64,000 nt of DNA, from assembly GCA_041678005.1 (NCBI GenBank), contig JBAYOW010000004.1, forward strand, positions 1 to 64,000, read 5' to 3'. Position numbers and translations under genes: made by a program. Origin of the DNA: Sulfurivermis sp041678005. GTDB lineage: Bacteria > Pseudomonadota > Gammaproteobacteria > Thiohalomonadales > Thiohalomonadaceae. Shown in pieces: positions 7,347-13,741 of the stretch (its first letter is position 1; each line of letters opens with the position of its first letter). The notes under the pieces were generated by a model. It was not told the DNA's origin, ran no database searches, and worked only from the letters and a program-made list of their open reading frames with translations.

Positions 7347-8110
7347 ATTCTCCAAGGAGCTTTACCACTTTGCCAAAGCCTCTCCAGATGATTTTTATCA
7401 CGCAGTGTGTCCATCGGCTGCCAAAAACCCTTATGCTCATAGGCCATCAGTTCTCCTTGTGCCGCAAGCTCACTAAGTGGCCCGCTTTCCCAGGAAGTTG
7501 CATCATCGGCGATAATATCCAGGCAATTTGGTGATAGCACGAAAAACCCACCGTTGATCCATCCCCCATCTCCTTGAGGCTTTTCGATAAAACCACGCAC
7601 TGATTTCCCGTCCAAATTAAGCGAACCATAGCGCCCGGGCGGTTGAACTGCGGTGATCGTCGCAAGCTTGCCATGCTGCTGGTGAAAAGCCGCCAGCGCA
7701 GAGATATCCACATTCGCCACGCCGTCACCATAGGTAAAGCAAAAAGCGTCTTCATTTTTCACATATTGTTCCACTCGCTTCAAGCGACCGCCCGTCATGG
7801 TGTCATCACCCGTATCGACCAATGTTACCCGCCATGGCTCGGCATGACGTTCATGCACTTCCATCTGGTTATTCTGCATATCGAAGGTTACATCTGACAT
7901 GTGCAGAAAATAGTTGGCAAAATACTCTTTGATGACATAGCCCCTGTAGCCGCAACACACCACAAAGTCATTAATGCCATGCGCGGAATATGTCTTCATG
8001 ATATGCCAAAGAATCGGGCGTCCGCCGATCTCTATCATGGGCTTTGGGCGCAATGCTGTTTCTTCACTTATCCGTGTGCCCAGCCCGCCTGCAAGAATGA
8101 TCGCTTCCAT
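7337..8110 (-). CDS. rfbF: Glucose-1-phosphate cytidylyltransferase
   Basis: This 257-residue protein starts with the sugar nucleotidyltransferase signature ILAGGLGTRISEETALRPKPM. It continues with WHIMKTYSAHGINDFVVCCGY, CFTYGDGVANVDI and GFWQPMDTLRDKN, all characteristic of RfbF/DdhA. It makes CDP-glucose from CTP and glucose-1-phosphate, the first step towards CDP-deoxyhexoses. The stop of the TPR glycosyltransferase gene lies immediately upstream (8111), so the genes are read as one operon. A full set of conserved motifs and normal length suggest an active enzyme. Confidence 0.96.
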   Translation of the reverse strand: MEAIILAGGLGTRISEETALRPKPMIEIGGRPILWHIMKTYSAHGINDFVVCCGYRGYVIKEYFANYFLHMSDVTFDMQNNQMEVHERHAEPWRVTLVDTGDDTMTGGRLKRVEQYVKNEDAFCFTYGDGVANVDISALAAFHQQHGKLATITAVQPPGRYGSLNLDGKSVRGFIEKPQGDGGWINGGFFVLSPNCLDIIADDATSWESGPLSELAAQGELMAYEHKGFWQPMDTLRDKNHLERLWQSGKAPWRIWE

Positions 8111-10696
8111 TTAATCCTCTTTCTGACACCAGCCTTGCCACATTTTCCGATAAGCCGTTTCCACCTTTCGGGTGAATCCGGCCTCATCCATCAGTGGCCC
8201 GGTTTCTATTTTATGTCTCAAACTGCTGCGCACTGTAGCGAGTTTGGCTAGGTCTGAGGCCAGTGCCACGGCGACCTCCATGTATTCTTCCTCAGTACGA
8301 GCGATCCACTCGGGATGCCCTGCGCCTTCCAGGACCGAACTGCCTAAGCGCCCAACACTGGGCCGCCCCGCCAAAGTAACGTAAGGCACGCCCATATACA
8401 GCGTTTCAAACAGTGTGGTGCCGGAGTTATGCGGAAAACAGTCCAGGCCAATATCCATGTCTCGCAGCACGTCCCACGGCGGGCTGTTAAAGCCTATCTC
8501 CAGCCGCTCTCGGGGAATGCCGTGTTCCGCAAAACGCAAAGCCAGCCGTTCCTGCATGGCGGGCTCTTTGAAGTTACGACTGTCGATGACAAGGCGTGAA
8601 TTGGGCACGGTCTTGAGGATTTCCGACCACACCCGGATGGTGCGGTGGTTGATGCGCACCGCACGCGTCAATGTGCCGAAGGTTATATAACCACGTTCAA
8701 TGGCAGGCAAGGCATTAACTTCACCCATGCCTTCAGCCGGGCGGAAGGTAAAACCGGGCGTTTTCATACGCCAGGGGGTTTCTGAAAATAGCCCTTCACT
8801 ACCCGAAGGCGCACAAGCATCATCCGTGAGGTAATAGTCAATTGCGCTCAGTCCAGTGGTGTAGCCGTAGCCCAGCCAGGACAGGGACACTGGCGCTGGC
8901 TTGCGAGTAAATACACCCAAACGATTCCGGCCGGTATGCCCGGCCAGATCCACCAGAATATCGATGCCGTCGGCGCGGATGCGCTCGGCCAGAGCATCGT
9001 CGGTCATGCCCCGTGTTGGTATCCAGTGATCCAGGTATTCCCTATAACGCGAAGTTACCGCATCCTCGCGAAGCAGTTCGGCATATGCATAGATCTCGAC
9101 TGCATCTTTGTCGTGATGGGCCAGCAGGGGTTCAAGAAAATGTCGGCACGGGTGCATACCAAAATCTGGCGAGACATAGCCCACCTTAAGACGGCGGCCG
9201 GTTTCGCGGCTGTTGCTGTGAGAGCGCCATTTATGCCGGTGCGGCAATGCATAGTGCTCATCGTACTCACGATAGGCGGCAAAAATTTCCTCGCCGCTCA
9301 TATCAGGATGGTAGTTCAGCGCGAACAGCAGATTGCCGTATGCCTCAACGTAATCCGGCTTGATCTCTAATGCACGGCAGAAGCTCGCTATCGCATCATC
9401 CAGCTGGCTGAGATCCAGCAATGCAGTGCCCAAATTACTGTGCGCCTCTGCATAATCCGGCTTGATCTCTAATGCACGGCGATAGCTCGCCAGCGCATTA
9501 TCCAGTTGGCCGAGATCCAGCAATACACTACCCAAATTATTGTGTGCCTCGACATAATCGGGCTTGATTTTCAACGCACGATGGTAGCTTATTAGCGCAT
9601 CTTCAAGTAGCCCGGAATCTTTCAAAGCAGTGCCAAAATGATTATACGCTTCAGCAAAATTGGGATTGAGTTCCAGTGCCCGCCGATAGCTCACCAGCGC
9701 AGCATCAAGGTCGCCTAGCTCGTGTAATACATTGCCGAGGTTGTTGTGCGCATCCGCGTAATCAGGTTTGTTCTCCAGCGCCCTGCGATAGCTCGCCGTC
9801 GCAGCATTAATATCACCTAGTTCACGCAACACATTACCGAGGTTGTTGTGCGCTTCCGCGTAATTCGGCTTGATCTCCAGCGCCCTGCGATAGCTCGCCA
9901 TCGCAGCATCGCCTCCCCTTAGCTCCATAAGTATGGTTCCAAGACTATTTAGTGCTTCAACAAAATCGGGCTGAATCTGCAATGCTCGGCGATAGCATGC
10001 CTCTGCCTCGCGTGACTTTCCCATATCTCGCAGAACATTCCCCAGGTTGTTATGTGCCAAAGCGTGGTTGGGGTGGAGAAGCAAGGCATGGCGATAGCTG
10101 GATTCTGCATTTTCGTATTGACCGGTATCCTGTAATACATTGCCCAGGTTGCTGTGTGCATCAGCAAAATCTGGTTTAATTTCCAGTGCTCGCCGATAGC
10201 ATGCAATGGACTTGTAATGCTGCCCAAGGTCACGCAACGCATTGCCAAGATTGTTGTGTGCCTCGGCGAAATCAGATTTGATTTCCAGTGCCCGCCGATA
10301 ACATGCAATGGACTTTTCATACTGCCCAAGGCCACGCAATGCATTGCCTAAATTGTTGTGTGCTTCGGCATCATCAGGTGAAAGCTCCGTTGCCTTCAAT
10401 AAAGAGGGGAGTGCATTTTTGCCTTGTATTTGCAAGGATGCACCCAATACCTTCCACACAAATCCGGAATTTGGATACTGCCCAAGAAGTACCCGCGCGT
10501 AGCTCTCCACATCGGCATAGCGACCAGCATTAAACAGCGCGGCAAGCTGACTCATTTCAGCATGTGTTGACGCTGATTTTTTTATTGAGTTTTTAGGTGC
10601 GGCATTTTCTGCTGATTTATCACCGCAACATTTTTTGTATTTTTTTCCGCTGCCGCAAGGGCAGGGATCGTTTCTTCCTGGCTTCATATTAATCAT
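8111..10696 (-). CDS. SEC-C / TPR / OGT-type (GT41) glycosyltransferase fusion
   Basis: The protein has about 861 residues and three parts. Residues 5-25 are a SEC-C zinc motif (Cys12, Cys14, Cys23, Cys24). Residues about 60-470 hold some ten TPR units of 34 residues, most reading AEAHNNLGNxLxxLG...YRRALEIKPDY. The C-terminal 370 residues are a GT41 domain of the SPINDLY/O-GlcNAc transferase family (GYVSPDFGMHPCRHFLEPLL, DLAGHTGRNRLG, LDCFPHNSGTTLFETLYMGVP). In the stretch matching the catalytic-lysine loop of human OGT the sequence reads TRAVRINHRT, with Arg rather than Lys. Such proteins glycosylate Ser/Thr of proteins or other acceptors in the cytoplasm. It heads the CDP-hexose operon, which suggests a linked glycosylation pathway. 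The start is the ATG at 10696; a GTG three bases upstream is possible. Confidence 0.9.
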   Translation of the reverse strand: MINMKPGRNDPCPCGSGKKYKKCCGDKSAENAAPKNSIKKSASTHAEMSQLAALFNAGRYADVESYARVLLGQYPNSGFVWKVLGASLQIQGKNALPSLLKATELSPDDAEAHNNLGNALRGLGQYEKSIACYRRALEIKSDFAEAHNNLGNALRDLGQHYKSIACYRRALEIKPDFADAHSNLGNVLQDTGQYENAESSYRHALLLHPNHALAHNNLGNVLRDMGKSREAEACYRRALQIQPDFVEALNSLGTILMELRGGDAAMASYRRALEIKPNYAEAHNNLGNVLRELGDINAATASYRRALENKPDYADAHNNLGNVLHELGDLDAALVSYRRALELNPNFAEAYNHFGTALKDSGLLEDALISYHRALKIKPDYVEAHNNLGSVLLDLGQLDNALASYRRALEIKPDYAEAHSNLGTALLDLSQLDDAIASFCRALEIKPDYVEAYGNLLFALNYHPDMSGEEIFAAYREYDEHYALPHRHKWRSHSNSRETGRRLKVGYVSPDFGMHPCRHFLEPLLAHHDKDAVEIYAYAELLREDAVTSRYREYLDHWIPTRGMTDDALAERIRADGIDILVDLAGHTGRNRLGVFTRKPAPVSLSWLGYGYTTGLSAIDYYLTDDACAPSGSEGLFSETPWRMKTPGFTFRPAEGMGEVNALPAIERGYITFGTLTRAVRINHRTIRVWSEILKTVPNSRLVIDSRNFKEPAMQERLALRFAEHGIPRERLEIGFNSPPWDVLRDMDIGLDCFPHNSGTTLFETLYMGVPYVTLAGRPSVGRLGSSVLEGAGHPEWIARTEEEYMEVAVALASDLAKLATVRSSLRHKIETGPLMDEAGFTRKVETAYRKMWQGWCQKED
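9364..10384 (-). repeat. Tandem 102-bp coding repeats (TPR units)
   Basis: About ten consecutive 102-bp units encode the 34-residue TPRs of the GT41 protein. The DNA itself is repetitive; 'gcgatagctcgcc' and 'ttgttgtgtgcctc' type blocks recur each unit. This makes the stretch a candidate for slippage and unit-number variation between strains. It is coding and has no spacer structure. Confidence 0.85.
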
Positions 10697-10879
10697 CACT
10701 TAGACTGGTTATTATTTGGTGAAAATAATGCGCATGACATCCTTTGTGGTGTTTTGTCTTTGCAAAACTCAATCAGGGAAGCATTAAATAATCCCGCATT
10801 CTTTAGAGCCCGTTGAATGGCTGGCAAGATAACGCATTGGTTGTTAATCATCAGCCGTTCATAGTTTTACAGGATAATC

Positions 10880-11008
10880 ATGCATAAAGGATTTATTCAA
10901 GGTTTCTTTAGTGCAGGTTTCTTTAGTGCAGGTTTCTTTAGTGCAGGTTTCTTCAGTGCAAATCTTAGTTGGGTTTTCATTTTGTCAATTTTCCTGCGTG
11001 ATAGTTAG
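10880..11008 (+). CDS. Possible 42-residue hydrophobic protein with four GFFSA repeats
   Basis: An ATG at 10880 is preceded by AGGA five nt upstream. It opens a 42-codon frame, MHKGFIQ then GFFSA repeated four times, followed by NLSWVFILSIFLRDS and TAG. The four 15-bp DNA repeats (10901-10960) are almost perfect and a multiple of three long, so repeat number would not shift the frame. The product would be one hydrophobic helix with a polar N terminus, compatible with a small membrane protein. A weak TTGGTT/CATAGT pair lies upstream. I do not recognise a family, and it may be only a tandem-repeat accident. Confidence 0.35.
   Translation: MHKGFIQGFFSAGFFSAGFFSAGFFSANLSWVFILSIFLRDS
10901..10960. 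repeat. Four tandem 15-bp repeats (ggtttctttagtgca)
   Basis: Units lie at 10901-10915, 10916-10930, 10931-10945 and 10946-10960. The first three are identical, and the fourth has one T-to-C change (cttcagtgca). They encode GFFSA repeats if the micro-ORF at 10880 is translated. Confidence 0.95.
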
Positions 11009-11113
11009 CGGTTATGCATTATTTGCAGTGGGCTTGCAGGCGCTTGGCCTGCGCAGGGGTGACGTTTGGTGGCTGAACGGTATGGCGCGGCGGCACTGTG
11101 AAATGCACTTCCA

Positions 11114-11156
11114 CCCTCTCCCCCAGCCCCTCTCCCGCGGGCGGGAGAGGGGAGCT
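11114..11156. repeat. Dispersed palindrome family R1 (CCCTCTCCC.../...GGGAGAGGGG)
   Basis: A pyrimidine-rich run, 'ccctctcccccagcccctc', is followed by a GC-rich stem in which CCCCTCTCCCGC pairs with GCGGGAGAGGGG. Other copies lie at 11280-11338, 12167-12208, 12241-12270 and 37150-37190, all in intergenic DNA. It resembles REP-type palindromes widespread in proteobacterial genomes and could act as a transcript-end hairpin. Confidence 0.8.
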
Positions 11157-11165
11157 TTATAATGT

Positions 11166-11192
11166 GGGCGCAATAACCACCGGGCATTGCAC
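11166..11192. repeat. Dispersed palindrome family R3 (GGGCGCAAT...ATTGC)
   Basis: The sequence 'gggcgcaataaccaccgggcattgcac' recurs in inverse orientation at 12107-12134 and 59525-59552. Those copies have perfect GGCGCAAT / ATTGCGCC arms around a short centre. Confidence 0.75.
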
Positions 11193-11218
11193 TGAATGTA
11201 AAAAAACTGCACCTACTC

Positions 11219-11246
11219 CGTCATTCCCGCGCAGGCGGGAATCCAG
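11219..11246. repeat. Dispersed palindrome family R2 (CGTCATTCCCGC...GCGGGAATCCAG)
   Basis: A 28-bp element, 'cgtcattcccgcgcaggc' + 'gggaatccag', has TTCCCGC pairing with GCGGGAA. An identical copy lies at 37212-37239, and a decayed one begins near 37122. It is a known style of intergenic repeat in many proteobacteria. Confidence 0.8.
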
Positions 11247-11279
11247 AAAACCGCATGAATGAAGATAAAATATTCCTCA

Positions 11280-11338
11280 CCCCCTCTCCCCCAGCCCCTC
11301 TCCCCCAGCCCCTCTCCCGTAAACGTGAGAGGGGAGCT
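11280..11338. repeat. R1 palindrome copy with internally doubled arm
   Basis: The pyrimidine block 'cccctctcccccag' occurs twice in a row before the stem closes with 'gtgagaggggagc'. This suggests local slippage or nested insertion of the element. Confidence 0.75.
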
Positions 11339-11433
11339 TTGTATGCGGTGCTTCCTCGCCAACGTGAATCCGTGTTTTCCTAAGCAGATAGGAGGCAGAT
11401 AGCATAGAAAGCAGATAGTTATTCTGTGGTTTT

Positions 11434-11991
11434 TTAACTCCCGAGTCGCAACAGCTGCTGCATGATCCTCTGGAAAAATCCGCCCGGCGCTACGACTATG
11501 TGTGCGTTGTCGACGCTGATGTCTTCAGGCGCATACATCGTCAGGCTCACATCAGCCTCGTGGTACATTTCATAGGAAAATTCCAGCTCATTGGCCCAGC
11601 GCGAGAGAAAATCTTCGCTCGGCGCGATGCAGACCACGCGGGCTATTTCCTCCTGGATTAGCTTGGCTGCACAGCGTGGGCAGGGTGGATGTGTAACGTA
11701 GATGGTGCAACCACGCAGATCACGTTTGGCGAAGATCAGCGCATTTTCCTCAGCGTGAATAGTGAGATTCAGTTTTTGCGCACGATCGCCCAGGCGCTCG
11801 GTGGTATCGGCCACACCTGCAGCAAAACCGTTATAGCCTAGCGAGACGATGCGCTTGTCTTCAGTGATCACCGCGCCCACCTGTGATGAAGGGTCCTTAC
11901 TCCAGGCTGAAATATGCGCGGCAAGTCCAAGAAAGCGTGTGTCCCACTTTTTTGTTGCTGCGGAATTTTTTGTATTTTTATCTGGCGGCAT
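11434..11991 (-). CDS. dCMP deaminase-like cytidine/deoxycytidylate deaminase
   Basis: The protein has 185 residues from the ATG at 11991, which has AGGA eight nt upstream. Extending the frame to 12102 adds a non-conserved leader with no ribosome-binding site. The zinc-dependent deaminase signature is present: HAEENALIFAKRD (His ligand and catalytic Glu) and PPCPRCAAKLIQ (the two Cys ligands). The N-terminal MGLAAHISAWSKDP-like segment (here FLGLAAHISAWSKDPSSQVG) is typical of deoxycytidylate deaminases. The expected reaction is dCMP to dUMP for thymidylate synthesis. It stands alone between two repeat-rich spacers. A related nucleobase-modifying role cannot be excluded. Confidence 0.85.
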   Translation of the reverse strand: MPPDKNTKNSAATKKWDTRFLGLAAHISAWSKDPSSQVGAVITEDKRIVSLGYNGFAAGVADTTERLGDRAQKLNLTIHAEENALIFAKRDLRGCTIYVTHPPCPRCAAKLIQEEIARVVCIAPSEDFLSRWANELEFSYEMYHEADVSLTMYAPEDISVDNAHIVVAPGGFFQRIMQQLLRLGS

Positions 11992-12106
11992 ATTAAAAGT
12001 CCTGGCTGTAATCATGTAGATGCTAAGGAATCTCTGATTTACCTTAACGAGAATATTCACGCAAGGCAAAAGCCTATGAGTAAATGCATTTTGCTTTAGC
12101 ACATCT

Positions 12107-12134
12107 GGCGCAATGCCCGTTGGTTATTGCGCCC
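12107..12134. repeat. R3 palindrome copy
   Basis: Perfect 8-bp arms GGCGCAAT / ATTGCGCC surround 'gcccgttggtt'. It is inverse-oriented relative to 11166-11192. Confidence 0.75.
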
Positions 12135-12166
12135 TTGTATCTGATTTCTGGCGCAGGTGGTCGTTA

Positions 12167-12208
12167 CCCTCTCCCCCAGCCCCTCTCCCGCACGCGGGAG
12201 AGGGGAGC
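12167..12208. repeat. R1 palindrome copy
   Basis: The element has the pyrimidine run plus the CCCTCTCCCGC acGCGGGAGAGGGG stem. A shorter second copy, stem only, lies at 12241-12270. Confidence 0.78.
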
Positions 12209-12240
12209 GCGTTGGCAACAGGCAGAAGCGCATTTAACCA

Positions 12241-12270
12241 GCCCCTCTCCCGCACGCGGGAGAGGGGAAC
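12241..12270. repeat. R1 palindrome copy, stem only
   Basis: CCCCTCTCCCGCACGCGGGAGAGGGG is present without the preceding pyrimidine-rich block. Confidence 0.75.
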
Positions 12271-12359
12271 TACCGCACGGGCCGCTGTTGAGATGTTTGA
12301 GCATCCCCTCCCGCAAGAGTGGTAACTATGCAGGTGGTTATTCAGGGTCTTTCTAAAGC

Positions 12360-12388
12360 AAAACGGGGCGCTCGCGCGCCCCGTTTTT
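12360..12388. terminator. Strong bidirectional intrinsic terminator
   Basis: A 12-bp perfect stem AAAACGGGGCGC / GCGCCCCGTTTT with a TCGC loop is flanked by A and T runs on either side, so it can end transcripts in both directions. It lies 17 bp after the mrp stop and should terminate mrp transcription. Confidence 0.85.
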
Positions 12389-12404
12389 ATGCCTGCATCG
12401 TGGT

Positions 12405-13493
12405 TTACTGAATGACGATCTTCGGAAATTTTGCGCTGTAATCCTTGGCTTGCAAAGCCAACTTGGCCGCTACGCGACGGGCAATCTCGCGATATATCTG
12501 GGAGATACGCGAATCAGGATCGGCAATCACGGTGGGCTTACCGCTATCTGTCTCTTCACGAATACGAATATCCAGCGGCAGTGCGCCGAGGAAGGCAATA
12601 CCGTATTCATCGGCCATGCTCTGGCCGCCGCCCTGACCAAAGATATGTTCTTCATGGCCGCAGTTGGAGCATATGTGGATAGACATGTTTTCCACCACGC
12701 CCAGTACAGGCACTTCCACCTTCTCGAACATCTTGTAACCCTTGCGCGCATCGAGCAGGGCAATATCCTGCGGGGTAGTGACGATAACCGCACCTGAAAC
12801 CGGCACTTTTTGCGCCAGCGTCAATTGAGTGTCACCCGTGCCTGGCGGCATATCGACTATCAGATAATCCACCTCCCGCCACTGCGTATCGTTGAGCAAT
12901 TGCTCCAGTGCCTGGGTCACCATCGGGCCACGCCAGATCATCGGCGTGTCATCGTCGATGAGATAACCAATCGACATCGACTGCATGCCGTAGCTCAACA
13001 CTGGATTAAGTGACTGCCCATCACTGGATTCAGGGCGGGTGCCACTGACGCCCAACATCCTTGGTTGGCTGGGGCCATAGATATCGGCATCAAGTATGCC
13101 CACCGTGGCACCTTCTGCTGCCAGCGCCAGGGCCAGATTGACCGATGTAGTGGATTTGCCCACACCACCCTTGCCGGAGGCGACGGCAATAATGTTTTTC
13201 ACGCCCTTGATGTGTTTCACGCCTTTTTGCGCGGCGTGAGAGACGATGTTGCTGCTGACGTTAATGCTTACGCTGCCCACGCCCGCCACGGACTCGACCT
13301 TGGCCTTGAGGGCGGCAGCCAGCTCAGCGGTATAACCTTTGGCCGGGAAGCCAAGTGTCACATCCACCGTTACCTTGTCGCCATCGATGGCCACATTCTT
13401 GATACAGCCAGCGGCCACCAAATCCTTTTCCAGATAGGGATCGATGTATTGTTTGAGCGCGTTTTCGACCTGTTCTTTGGTCACATTGGACAT
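12405..13493 (-). CDS. mrp: Mrp/ApbC iron-sulfur cluster carrier ATPase
   Basis: The protein has 362 residues. An N-terminal MIP18/DUF59 domain (about 1-90) is followed by the ParA/MinD-type deviant Walker A GKGGVGKST near residue 110. Further motifs are ILDADIYGPSQPRMLG, LIVDMPPGTGDTQLT and the C-terminal CSNCGH, whose CxxC binds the Fe-S cluster at the dimer interface. The family delivers Fe-S clusters to apoproteins in the cytosol. It is divergent from metG, a linkage common in gammaproteobacteria. The ATG at 13493 is the only sensible start. It ends in a strong terminator. Confidence 0.96.
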   Translation of the reverse strand: MSNVTKEQVENALKQYIDPYLEKDLVAAGCIKNVAIDGDKVTVDVTLGFPAKGYTAELAAALKAKVESVAGVGSVSINVSSNIVSHAAQKGVKHIKGVKNIIAVASGKGGVGKSTTSVNLALALAAEGATVGILDADIYGPSQPRMLGVSGTRPESSDGQSLNPVLSYGMQSMSIGYLIDDDTPMIWRGPMVTQALEQLLNDTQWREVDYLIVDMPPGTGDTQLTLAQKVPVSGAVIVTTPQDIALLDARKGYKMFEKVEVPVLGVVENMSIHICSNCGHEEHIFGQGGGQSMADEYGIAFLGALPLDIRIREETDSGKPTVIADPDSRISQIYREIARRVAAKLALQAKDYSAKFPKIVIQ

Positions 13494-13741
13494 CTTGCGT
13501 ACTCCGTAACAAGGCCGCGCCAGATTGGGCGGCAGTGAAAATTACCTACTAAATATAAGCGAAAATACCTAGCAACAAAATCAAGTATTCTACGGACTAT
13601 GCGAGCCGATAACAAAGAGCCCGCGATAATACCTAAAGTCCCCCTTGCTGCCATGAAAATTATCATGCAATGACAAGTCCGAGTCATAATTGGTACTGTA
13701 TGAGACTTTTTCAAATTCCATAAGCCATAAATATTACCGCC

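Larger units (their letters stand above)
10697..11433. other. Repeat-rich intergenic region
   Basis: This 737-bp spacer separates two minus-strand genes. It contains a possible micro-ORF with 15-bp tandem repeats (10880-11008) and three kinds of palindromic dispersed repeat (at 11114-11156, 11166-11192, 11219-11246 and 11280-11338). No other coding frame is convincing. The promoter of the GT41 operon should lie in 10697-10870, but I see no clear boxes. Confidence 0.6.
11992..12404. other. Repeat-rich spacer between deaminase and mrp
   Basis: This 413-bp non-coding stretch holds one R3 palindrome, two R1 palindromes and a strong bidirectional terminator. No supported ORF or RNA gene was seen. 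Confidence 0.65.

Noticed and set aside
9364..10384. Regular 102-bp repeats that could be mistaken for a CRISPR or satellite array
   Set aside because: They are in frame, encode 34-residue TPR units and have no unique spacers.
11114..11338. CRISPR-like or attachment-site interpretation of the GC-rich palindromes
   Set aside because: Copies are scattered through intergenic DNA across the window and lack regular spacing or an integrase nearby.
13065..13538. 157-residue plus-strand frame opposite mrp
   Set aside because: It lies wholly antisense to a clearly conserved gene, with no family resemblance.
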